Position numbers and translations under genes: made by a program. A stretch of DNA of 64,000 nt from Parvibaculum sp. (GTDB taxonomy: Bacteria > Pseudomonadota > Alphaproteobacteria > Parvibaculales > Parvibaculaceae), in NCBI GenBank assembly GCA_030645235.1, contig JAUSMV010000030.1, positions 248,001 to 312,000 on the forward strand. The letters run 5' to 3'. Position 1 is the first letter of the stretch. Each line of letters begins with the position of its first letter. A model generated the notes under the pieces. The model worked only from the letters and a program-made list of their open reading frames with translations. It was not told the origin of the DNA and made no database searches. Positions 56,542 through 64,000 of this stretch are shown here, in pieces.

Positions 56542-57309
56542 ATGCGCCTGCGCCAGATCGCCCTCGTCGCTCACGACCTTGAACCGCTTGCCACCGCCCT
56601 TCACGCCACGCTCGGCCTCAACGTCGCCTTCCGCGATCCGGGTGTCGCCGTTTTCGGCCTCGTCAATGTTGTGATGCCGGTCGGCGGTGAGTTTCTTGAA
56701 ATCGTCCAGCCCGTCCGCGATGATGCCTCCGCCGCGCGCTATCTGAAACGCCGCAATGGCGACGCGGGCTACATGGTCATCCTGCAAGACAAGGACGCGC
56801 TCGCCCATCGCGCCCGCCTCCTCGCCGCCGGTGTCCGCAAGATCGCCGAACATGAAGGTCGCTACACCTTCACGCATTTTCATCCGGGCGACTTCGACGG
56901 TGTGCTCACCTCCATCGACAGTGTTGGCAATGTCGCCGACCATCTCGTCAGCGACAGCGACTGGCCGCCCGCCGGTCCCGATTGGCGCGCGCATCTCAGC
57001 CCCGCCAATGTGCTGGGCCTCCCCGCCGTCACCATCCAGTCGCGCGATCCGGAAGCCGCCGCCAAACGTTGGGCCGCACATCTCGCGTCATCCGTCAGCG
57101 GGAAAACCAGCGTCACGCTCACCAAAGGCGAGATCCGATTCGTCCCGCCGGTTGACGCGGACGGGACCGGCGTTATCGGCATCGACATCGCCGTGCGTGA
57201 CGCTGCCCCCGTTCTCGCGGCCGCCAAAACGCATGGTTTGACCGTTTCCGGCCATGGATTCAGAATTTGCGGGATAAATATTTCGCTGGTTTCAGAATTT
57301 GCGGGATAA
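56542..57309 (+). CDS. VOC/glyoxalase-like protein with altered C-terminus
   Basis: This 255-residue protein has two VOC-type beta-alpha-beta halves (MRLRQIALVAHDLEPLATAL; AVTIQSRDPEAAAKRWAAHL), the first with an early His and FLEIVQPV, typical of glyoxalase-3-like domains. Enzymatic role is unknown. The natural end appears to have been GFRICGINISPV followed by TAG: a 32-bp tandem duplication (57259–57318) shifts the frame, so the gene now reads LVSEFAG and stops at 57309. The change affects only the last residues, so the fold is probably intact. It faces pbpC convergently. Confidence 0.82.
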   Translation: MRLRQIALVAHDLEPLATALHATLGLNVAFRDPGVAVFGLVNVVMPVGGEFLEIVQPVRDDASAARYLKRRNGDAGYMVILQDKDALAHRARLLAAGVRKIAEHEGRYTFTHFHPGDFDGVLTSIDSVGNVADHLVSDSDWPPAGPDWRAHLSPANVLGLPAVTIQSRDPEAAAKRWAAHLASSVSGKTSVTLTKGEIRFVPPVDADGTGVIGIDIAVRDAAPVLAAAKTHGLTVSGHGFRICGINISLVSEFAG

Positions 57310-57318
57310 ATATTTCGC
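57259..57318 (+). repeat. 28-bp perfect direct repeat, 32-bp period
   Basis: Two identical 28-bp copies (57259–57286 and 57291–57318, each starting TTCAGAATTTGCGGG) are separated by TGGT. The second copy lies in the reading frame position that would have ended the VOC gene with TAG. This looks like one recent tandem duplication rather than a mobile element. Confidence 0.95.
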
Positions 57319-57329
57319 CCGTCTAGATT

Positions 57330-59552
57330 TCAGCGCACCGTGAAGCTCACGGGGCCGAGACTGACAGTATCCCCATCCGCGCGCTCCACTTCGGCGTCGA
57401 GCACATACTGTCCCCGCTCTACGCGCCAATTATAATCCCCGCCCTGGCTGATCCCCGCGATTTCGTCATTCACGATCCACGTCACTTTATCCTCAGGTCC
57501 GACCGACCCGAGGATAAAACGGAACGATTGTTTGTCGGCTGGCAGGCGCGGATCGAAAGCAAGGCGCAAATTTTGCGACGGCTGCTGAATGAAGGGCGCA
57601 GAATTATCCTCACCTGAGGATTGCGATTTTGTTGACGCCGATTTCAGATCAACAATCTGACTACAATCTCTGCATGAAAACCTATGATTCTCTTGCAAGA
57701 AAAGCTCGGAATCGAGTGTCAGTTTCGAGCTGTTTTGGTCCCTGTTGAGATAGGCAAACAGTCCCCTGAGGACGAGTGCCGGACCCGTCGAACCCGTGAT
57801 TCCGTCCGTGGGTGACTGGTCCAAATTCCCCATCCATATCCCCACCACATAGCGGCTGTCATATCCTATCGCCCAGGCGTCGCGGTAGTCCGTCGAAGTC
57901 CCTGTTTTGACAGCCGTTTGGATCGGCAGATCGAGCAAAGAATAGCGTCCGAATTCCAACGAACGCGCCCAGGGATCAGACAGGATATTGCCGACCATCG
58001 ATGTCGCCTGAGCACTGAATATGCGTTTTGATTGTTCTTTATACGGATTGTTATTCTTCACTGCCACCAAAGGCTTTACGACACCTTCATTAGCAAGAAC
58101 CGTATAGCCCTGTACCATTTCTAAAAGTGAGACTTCACCATTTCCAAGAGCCAATCCATCGCCGTAAAAGCCCGCGCTTTTGGTGAGGGAGTTGAAACCC
58201 AGACGATGCAAGAGGTTCAGATAATGTTCAGGTCCGACAAAGTTCACCGTATGGATCGCTGGTATATTCAGCGAGTTGCCAAGCGCCTGACGCACCGACA
58301 CGTCGCCGTAAAATTGGCGACTGTAATTGTTGAACTGATGCATGCCGGTGCCGACAGCTTCCGTCAACGGAGCATCTTCAATGCGCGTGCCGGGCGACCA
58401 TCCGGCATCAAAACTCGCGGCATAGAGAAAAGGTTTCAACGCCGATCCGGGTTGACGCGGAATGAGCACCGCATCGAGATAACGTCCGGGTGTCTTCGTG
58501 TTGGGCGACGCGCCCGCCACCACCCAGGTGAGAATTTCGCCCGTGCGCCGATCCACAATGAGAGCCGCGCCGTTGCGCACGCGGCGTCCCTTCAGTGCCG
58601 CGATACGCTGATCAACGAGCGCTTGTGTGAACTGCATCAAACCACCGTCGAGCGTCGTCGTCACACGTTGCGGTTTGGTGAGGTCAGCGGACTTCTGCAA
58701 CTGCCGTTCGACGTAATTCCGGAAGTGGCCGATCGTCACTTCCTCGCGATGCCGCTCCAACGTCAGCGGTGTCTCGATAATGTTTTCCCATTCGTCGCCA
58801 TTGAGAAACCCATCATGCCGCATTTCATTTGCCAGATGCACGCTTCGCTTGTCGAGAAAGCGCGCGCCGTTGCGATAGGGGTCCAGTCCCGATGGCGCAC
58901 GTGGCAGAATGGCAAGCGCCAGCATCTCGCGCCCATCCAGCGTATCGACATCACGGTTGAAATAGTAATGGGCCGCCGAGACAACGCCGCGCCGGTTCGC
59001 GGCGTATGGAACCTGATTAAGATAGAACTCCAGAATGTCCGTCTTCGTCACCATGCGCTCAAGACGCTTTGCGTCGAAACCTTCAACCCATTTGGACCAG
59101 AGCGTGCGCGGCCGCGGCACCAGCATCCGCACCACCTGTTCGGTGATGCTGCTCGCACCGCGCACATTGCGTCCGGCTTTCAAGCCTTGCCACACAGCAT
59201 GCGCGCGCGCCAACCAATCGACACCGCGATGATTGTAGAAGCGCTGGTCCTCCGCTGTCAGCACCGCCTGCTGCAAACGCTGCGGCACTTTGTAGAGCGG
59301 GATCTGATCCTGCACATTCCACTGGCTCACATCTTCCGCCAGCGGATGACCATCGCGGTCGAGCAGAATTTGCCGCGACGCAATGACCTGCAAGCGCAGG
59401 TCCTTCGTATCCGCCAAACTCATCCATGTCGCGCCGGTGAGCGTGATCACCCCGACAACAACTAAAAGTAAAAGCCAATGCGTGACACGCCAACGCCGCC
59501 AGACGTCAAACCGCCACTCACTCGCTCCGATGCTCCAGCGCAACCATTCCAT
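57330..59552 (-). CDS. pbpC: Penicillin-binding protein 1C
   Basis: This is a bifunctional peptidoglycan glycosyltransferase/transpeptidase of 740 residues. After a single membrane helix (about 25–45) the GT51 domain carries Glu101 in TAEDQRFYNHRG and the RGASSITEQ motif. The transpeptidase site has Ser370-x-x-Lys373 (PGSALKP), S427-L-N429 and K549-T-G551. The C-terminal part matches the BiPBP_C domain of PbpC proteins. It begins 6 bp after the alpha-2-macroglobulin stop, the canonical yfhM–pbpC arrangement. PbpC is thought to repair the wall where the macroglobulin traps proteases. Confidence 0.97.
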   Translation of the reverse strand: MEWLRWSIGASEWRFDVWRRWRVTHWLLLLVVVGVITLTGATWMSLADTKDLRLQVIASRQILLDRDGHPLAEDVSQWNVQDQIPLYKVPQRLQQAVLTAEDQRFYNHRGVDWLARAHAVWQGLKAGRNVRGASSITEQVVRMLVPRPRTLWSKWVEGFDAKRLERMVTKTDILEFYLNQVPYAANRRGVVSAAHYYFNRDVDTLDGREMLALAILPRAPSGLDPYRNGARFLDKRSVHLANEMRHDGFLNGDEWENIIETPLTLERHREEVTIGHFRNYVERQLQKSADLTKPQRVTTTLDGGLMQFTQALVDQRIAALKGRRVRNGAALIVDRRTGEILTWVVAGASPNTKTPGRYLDAVLIPRQPGSALKPFLYAASFDAGWSPGTRIEDAPLTEAVGTGMHQFNNYSRQFYGDVSVRQALGNSLNIPAIHTVNFVGPEHYLNLLHRLGFNSLTKSAGFYGDGLALGNGEVSLLEMVQGYTVLANEGVVKPLVAVKNNNPYKEQSKRIFSAQATSMVGNILSDPWARSLEFGRYSLLDLPIQTAVKTGTSTDYRDAWAIGYDSRYVVGIWMGNLDQSPTDGITGSTGPALVLRGLFAYLNRDQNSSKLTLDSELFLQENHRFSCRDCSQIVDLKSASTKSQSSGEDNSAPFIQQPSQNLRLAFDPRLPADKQSFRFILGSVGPEDKVTWIVNDEIAGISQGGDYNWRVERGQYVLDAEVERADGDTVSLGPVSFTVR

Positions 59553-59558
59553 GATGGC

Positions 59559-62500
59559 TTACTCCGTGACGATCAATCGTCCCGCGCTACCGAAACCAAA
59601 GACGTCGGGATCGTACATCTCTTCGGCCTTCACCGCGCGATGTGCAAAGTCGCCCGTCGCCACAGCTTGCGCCATATAGCTCAGATGATAATTGCCGGCG
59701 GTGAGATAGTCCGAATAGAAGCGCACGCTCTCGTCACGCATTTCCTGATGATAGAAAGACCAATAGCCCGACGCGTATGGAATCCAGTCTTTGAATTTTT
59801 CGATCCAGCTTCCTTCCGGCATCACGAAATCGGCTTTGTCGGCATCGACAACCGACGTCGTTGCCAGATCACGATTGACAGGTTCAAGCCCACCCGGCAC
59901 CGGATCATCCACGACAACAAAGTTACGTGCAGCCGGCAGCGACAGGAAGAGATCAACACGCACCAGCTCACCGCGTTTGATCTCCGCTTTGTCAGCGAGC
60001 AACACGCGCTTGCCGTCGCGCTCGACGCTGTACTCGCGGTGAATCTCGATACCGCTATTGACAGGCTCCGTCACACCTTCCGTCGGCGCATAGCTCAGGC
60101 GCGTCGCATAGTAGAGACGGCCTTCACCTTCGCGTTTCAGATCAAGTGTCGTTTTGCGGCCTGCATCATTGGCATCGATCTCATGTGTCACCGTGACCGG
60201 CTTTGCTTTCAAACCGTCAATCGTCGCGTCGCCCATCGGCTTGTCGCCGAGAGAAACAGCGACAGTCAGTTTCGGTTCTGTCTTTTCATAGGCCGCCGCA
60301 TAGTCAGCAAGGGCATTGGCGCAGAACATATTCTCCTGCGTGTTGCCCCAATAGCCTTCCTTGCGTTGGCTCTGCGAGATCGAACGGACAAGTTTGAACG
60401 CGACGTCAAAAATGTCTTTCCGTTCCTCACTGCCTTTGGAATAGGCCACAAGGCTCGACAGGATCGCGCAATTGTCGCGCAACGGTGTCGCCAGAATACG
60501 CGCGAAGCCCTCGCCTCTCTCTTCTGAGAAAAGGAACTTGCCCGATGTCTGATTGGAATGCGCCAAAATGATGTCCGTCATTTCACGCGCGAGCTTATTT
60601 CCTGTGTCGTCCTTCAACGACAGAGACGCTTGCAGCAACATCGCGTTGCCGAAGATGCCCATTGTCTTGAAGTCGGGACGCAAGCGTTCAATGTCACGCG
60701 CGGTCACATGCCCGTTGCGTCCTAACGCCGCGAGTGCAACAGCGCGCACCGAGGCGGTCATCCGGTCTGAGTAATAGTCCGGCGCGGTATCTTTGCGGAG
60801 GAACTCTTGCAAATAGGCATCCAGCTTCTCACTCACAGGCGACGGCGCATCCGTGCCGCGATCTTTGAGCCATGTGAATCCCAGCGCCGTGTAAGCGGAG
60901 AGATAGGGGTCCACACGATCATTCGACGCGACCCAATAGGACATGCCACCATTGGGCGCCTGGAAATCCGCCGCGCTATCAATTGTCGATTTCAGGGTCG
61001 CCGGAGCGTCAGCCCATCGCAGATCGTCAGGCAGATATTTCCGGAGCGCGGCAAAGTTCGCCGCCATCACGCCTTTGGTGAGGCGCTGCTCCCAGCACAG
61101 GAACGGATAGGCCGCGATGTAGCGGAAGGCCGAGGACACATCCGTGATGACCGTCGGGCTCAGTGTCACCGAAAGCTCGCCCGCATCAGGACGGATCGCT
61201 TTTGGAAACTCAATCGGCGTCGTCACGTTGTCTTTGTCGGTCGTGCCATAGGCGGCAGCCGTGACGAGATCAATGCTCTTGCCGACCGGCAAGGTGAATA
61301 TGTAGCCGTCTTTATCGACAACATCTCCCGCCGTTACTTTGTAGGTGATCTTGCCTTCGCTGACATCGCGCCGCTTGGCAATGACGCCCGCTTTCATCGG
61401 CATGAAAACAGTTGTGCGGGCGAAGGGTTCGAGCTTCACGATTTGAGAAACAGATTTCACCTTCTCTTTGCCGTCAATGTCACCCTGAGCTTCAACCTTC
61501 ACAGTGATGCTGCGCGCTTTGTCTGTGCGGTTCATCACACTGAACCCCGCCGAGAAATCATCGCCTTCCAAAACCTGATTAGGCATCACGGGTCTGATTT
61601 CGGTGGGCCGGTTGACTTTGAAATCTGCCGTTCCAAGTCCCGCCGTCTCTTCAGGCGTAACGGCGAGAGCAAGCACACGCCAGCCCGTCAGATTGTCGGG
61701 CGAGACAAAGTCAATCGACGCATTGCCCTTTGCATCCGCTTTGATCGACGGATTCCAATAGGCAACAAATTTCGATACGTCACGGAATTTGAAATCAACG
61801 CCGCCATCGCCACCGGGATTGGCACCCTTCTTTTCAAACTTCTGACGCCCAACGAGGTTCAGCAACAAATTATAATTGCGAACATCCAATCCATCGAGGC
61901 GATAGAAGCCGCGATAGGGATCGAAGTAAGCATCGCCTCCCGTCACCAGATCGAACACGGCCTGATCGAGCACGGCGACCGCAAATTCAATCGGCTTGCC
62001 ATCCGCCTTATGGCGCGGAGCGGCATGAAGTTTCACGCTTACCTTCTCGCCCGGACGATACTCAGGACGATCAGACGATGCCGTCACCACCATTTCATTG
62101 AACGGGTCCGTGACGGGCACAGAGACATAACCCATGCGGAAAGCAGGTTTGCCGAGATCGACCATATTCTCGTCCAGCGGTTTATCAACGCGCGGGCTGA
62201 CAAGCACGATGGAGACATAAAATCCGGGTGCGTATTCCGGCTTCACAGGGAACTCGACGATAGGCGTCGATGTGTCGAAGGTTTTGACGAAACTATCAAT
62301 GACGCCATAACGCTCAATGGTGATGAGGGCTTTGGCGTTCGGATAAGGATTTTTGATGAGATAGCGCGCGATATCGCCCACCTTGTAACTCGGCTGCTCA
62401 GGGAACATTTGCAAGGCTGTGTCCGGCTCGCTCTCCCACAAGACGACATTGCGGCCCGTCACCCAGAAGTTGCTCAGTGCCTTATGCGTCTTGCCTGTCG

Positions 62501-64000
62501 TGCCGGTCACGATTGCCGTGATCTTGTATTCACCCGCTTCACTTGGGGTGAAGGCGCAGGTTTCAGGTTGCAATGTGGAGGTGCCGGAGCAGGTGCCCGC
62601 CTTGTCCCATGTCGTGTTGTAAATCGTCTGATAGACATTGCCCGCCGATTTGACGCGGGCGGCCGTCACGTTTTTGCGCAGAATTTCCAACTCAACTTTG
62701 GCGTCGGCGACCGGTGCACCCGCCGGATCGACAACAATGTAGGTGTAAGAAGCTTCTTTGCCCGCTTGAAAAATCCAGGCCGTCGGCTTCAATCCGACAA
62801 AGCGATCTGTCGCGGCATAGGTGGCTTTTGCTGAACTCGCGATCGACTTGCCGCGATCATCGGCCACGGCAACTTCAAATGTCAGGTTGCCGTAGCTTTG
62901 GTCGGTCTGTTCGGGAATCTTGACCGAAACCTTTGCTACGCCGTTGCCATCAAGCGGTTGCTCCAACTGCGCAACCATCCGTTGCGATGCGTATTGCACC
63001 TCGTCGCTGCCGGAGAAATTATAACTCGCAGCGACAGGATGCGTTGACTGCATCACCTGCGGTTCGAACATCGCCGTGATGCGCGCCGTCGCATTTGTGT
63101 AAGCACCACCGGAATGGAGAGCGGCCTTGCCCTCCACTTCCGCTATTTGATCGCCGGAGAAAAGCGTGCCGTTGACCGATGTCGAAACACGGAACGAGGC
63201 GGGCGTGAAGTCGCTCACCAACACCTGCATCGGCTTCCAGGCAAACCAACCGTCGCCGACTGTGCCTTCTTCCGTATCGAAATTGTCGATGGCTTTGGCC
63301 GTTGCATAGAGCTTTTGCAGGATGCGGAAGCGATACCAACCCACGGCACCTGTCTTCGACAAAGCAAACTCGCCGGAGGTTGCGCCGAACTCGTTGAGCG
63401 AAATGTCCTTCGTCTCTCCAACCAGTTTACCCGTCGGGTCGATCAGTTGAACGCGGTAGAGCGAGGACGGCGCAGCGGTCAGACCTTCATTGCCCTGACC
63501 ACGCACATAGATTTTATACTGAACGGTGTCGCCCGCTTTATAGACGCCCTGAGCAGTCGTGCCCCACACGCGCATATGCTCTTGCGCTGACACATTGTTC
63601 GGCCAGATTTGCTCGCCGGATGCGCGGTAGGTGTCCGCTTCGAATTGGTAATAGAGCGGCAGGACCGCAATGTCAGCGCCCTTTGTCGCTTTGATGGTGA
63701 GCGCCGTATCGCATGGCGATTCCCAAACACCCGCCTTGGGCGCCTTGCCCGGCAGATTGGCGAGACCATTGGCGTCGGTGATCGCAAAAGCTTGTTCGGT
63801 AGCCGGAGCCCATGTGCCGTTAAACGTGGCATTGCAAAGCGCGGTGAACAATGTCGTGTCGGCATTGAGAGACACGCGCACACCGGCGACAGGTTCGCCC
63901 GTCACCAAATCGGAAACCCAGACAAGCGTATTGAAATGTCCGATCTTGGTATGAAGTGCAAAGGGTGTGACCTGCGCGAACACCAGCGGCGCGGTTTTGC
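59559..64000 (-). CDS. Bacterial alpha-2-macroglobulin, partial
   Basis: This is a large periplasmic protease-trap protein; 1480 residues are visible and the frame stays open to the right edge, so the N-terminus is missing. The visible part starts in macroglobulin-like beta-domains (HTKIGHFNTLVWVSDLVTG). It then shows the bait and A2M regions (FVSPDNLTGWRVLALAVTPEE). The thioester domain contains Cys-Trp-Glu-Gln (PFLCWEQRL, about 61083–61094), preserving the CxEQ thioester motif. The C-terminal domain carries VDDPVPGGLEPVN. This resembles YfhM. A GTG at 63983 is not a real start, as coding character continues beyond it. Coupled to pbpC. Confidence 0.95.
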   Translation of the reverse strand, partial: KTAPLVFAQVTPFALHTKIGHFNTLVWVSDLVTGEPVAGVRVSLNADTTLFTALCNATFNGTWAPATEQAFAITDANGLANLPGKAPKAGVWESPCDTALTIKATKGADIAVLPLYYQFEADTYRASGEQIWPNNVSAQEHMRVWGTTAQGVYKAGDTVQYKIYVRGQGNEGLTAAPSSLYRVQLIDPTGKLVGETKDISLNEFGATSGEFALSKTGAVGWYRFRILQKLYATAKAIDNFDTEEGTVGDGWFAWKPMQVLVSDFTPASFRVSTSVNGTLFSGDQIAEVEGKAALHSGGAYTNATARITAMFEPQVMQSTHPVAASYNFSGSDEVQYASQRMVAQLEQPLDGNGVAKVSVKIPEQTDQSYGNLTFEVAVADDRGKSIASSAKATYAATDRFVGLKPTAWIFQAGKEASYTYIVVDPAGAPVADAKVELEILRKNVTAARVKSAGNVYQTIYNTTWDKAGTCSGTSTLQPETCAFTPSEAGEYKITAIVTGTTGKTHKALSNFWVTGRNVVLWESEPDTALQMFPEQPSYKVGDIARYLIKNPYPNAKALITIERYGVIDSFVKTFDTSTPIVEFPVKPEYAPGFYVSIVLVSPRVDKPLDENMVDLGKPAFRMGYVSVPVTDPFNEMVVTASSDRPEYRPGEKVSVKLHAAPRHKADGKPIEFAVAVLDQAVFDLVTGGDAYFDPYRGFYRLDGLDVRNYNLLLNLVGRQKFEKKGANPGGDGGVDFKFRDVSKFVAYWNPSIKADAKGNASIDFVSPDNLTGWRVLALAVTPEETAGLGTADFKVNRPTEIRPVMPNQVLEGDDFSAGFSVMNRTDKARSITVKVEAQGDIDGKEKVKSVSQIVKLEPFARTTVFMPMKAGVIAKRRDVSEGKITYKVTAGDVVDKDGYIFTLPVGKSIDLVTAAAYGTTDKDNVTTPIEFPKAIRPDAGELSVTLSPTVITDVSSAFRYIAAYPFLCWEQRLTKGVMAANFAALRKYLPDDLRWADAPATLKSTIDSAADFQAPNGGMSYWVASNDRVDPYLSAYTALGFTWLKDRGTDAPSPVSEKLDAYLQEFLRKDTAPDYYSDRMTASVRAVALAALGRNGHVTARDIERLRPDFKTMGIFGNAMLLQASLSLKDDTGNKLAREMTDIILAHSNQTSGKFLFSEERGEGFARILATPLRDNCAILSSLVAYSKGSEERKDIFDVAFKLVRSISQSQRKEGYWGNTQENMFCANALADYAAAYEKTEPKLTVAVSLGDKPMGDATIDGLKAKPVTVTHEIDANDAGRKTTLDLKREGEGRLYYATRLSYAPTEGVTEPVNSGIEIHREYSVERDGKRVLLADKAEIKRGELVRVDLFLSLPAARNFVVVDDPVPGGLEPVNRDLATTSVVDADKADFVMPEGSWIEKFKDWIPYASGYWSFYHQEMRDESVRFYSDYLTAGNYHLSYMAQAVATGDFAHRAVKAEEMYDPDVFGFGSAGRLIVTE

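Noticed and set aside
57259-57318. Direct repeat as the end or target-site duplication of a mobile element
   Set aside because: Nothing lies between the copies except 4 bp and no transposase is nearby; a simple tandem duplication explains it.
58206-59465. 419-codon plus-strand frame
   Set aside because: Antisense to pbpC; no ribosome site or protein signature.
60807-62834. 675-codon open frame on the plus strand
   Set aside because: It is antisense to the alpha-2-macroglobulin gene; its translation is rich in Arg/His/Ile without domains, a codon-bias shadow of the real gene.
63983-64000. GTG at 63983 as the start of the alpha-2-macroglobulin
   Set aside because: Coding character continues upstream of it (KTAPLVFAQVTPF) and a full-length protein would need several hundred more N-terminal residues.

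Overview
The window looks like a chromosomal segment of an alphaproteobacterium. This is an inference from the moderately high G+C, from the tightly coupled guaB–RsmB-like–TPR–guaA run beside rlmE and a Ppx/GppA gene, and from the abundance of BVMO, PhyH, DUF1302 and TonB-type genes. I cannot name the genus. I see no insertion sequence, prophage, plasmid origin or CRISPR array. Coding density is high, and many neighbouring genes share 4-base ATGA/GTGA overlaps.

Layout. 0–4.4 kb: a CYTH-CHAD protein cut by the left edge, then an arsenic-type operon (ArsR regulator, ArsP-like permease, CxxC thioredoxin-like protein, ArsO-like flavoprotein). 4.4–11.5 kb: purine and RNA housekeeping on the minus strand (ppx/gppA, rlmE, guaB, RsmB-like methyltransferase, TPR protein, guaA). 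11.8–14 kb: tRNA-Gln(CUG) and an orphan sensor kinase of 7TM-DISM type. 14.4–16.4 kb: an aldo/keto reductase and three small envelope proteins (46-residue membrane protein, collagen-like anchored protein, Tyr/Gly/Asp-rich lipoprotein). 16.5–26.5 kb: an accessory set suited to hydrophobic or cyclic substrates (Baeyer-Villiger monooxygenase, sulfatase, COG3687 hydrolase, DUF1302 outer-membrane protein with a divergent AraC regulator, SYLF lipoprotein-like protein, PhyH dioxygenase).

26.5–31.5 kb: two large, translationally coupled, membrane-anchored extracytoplasmic proteins that share a CC-containing domain. 31.8–35.3 kb: a TonB siderophore receptor with a PepSY membrane protein and a 63-residue membrane protein. 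35.3–42.7 kb: a compact minus-strand run of RND adaptor, RND pump, HxRRGD glycosyltransferase-like protein, Old Yellow Enzyme homologue and sulfotransferase. 43–50.6 kb: alpha/beta hydrolase, DEAD-box helicase with a repetitive tail, acyl-CoA dehydrogenase, a GOLPH3-like domain fused to an MFS transporter, and N-carbamoylputrescine amidase. 50.8–57.3 kb: an unusual two-part beta-barrel protein, two glycosyltransferases, a cytochrome b561 with a molybdopterin oxidoreductase, a MAPEG protein between two REP-like repeats, and a VOC protein whose C-terminus has been altered by a 32-bp tandem duplication. 57.3–64 kb: pbpC and a thioester-type bacterial alpha-2-macroglobulin that runs off the right edge.

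The strongest candidates for something undescribed are the GOLPH3-MFS fusion (47773–49653) and the paired surface proteins with the shared CC domain (26457–31525). The two-domain barrel protein (50818–52275) and the RND–glycosyltransferase–OYE–sulfotransferase run are secondary candidates. All product names rest on motifs read by eye; no database search was run.
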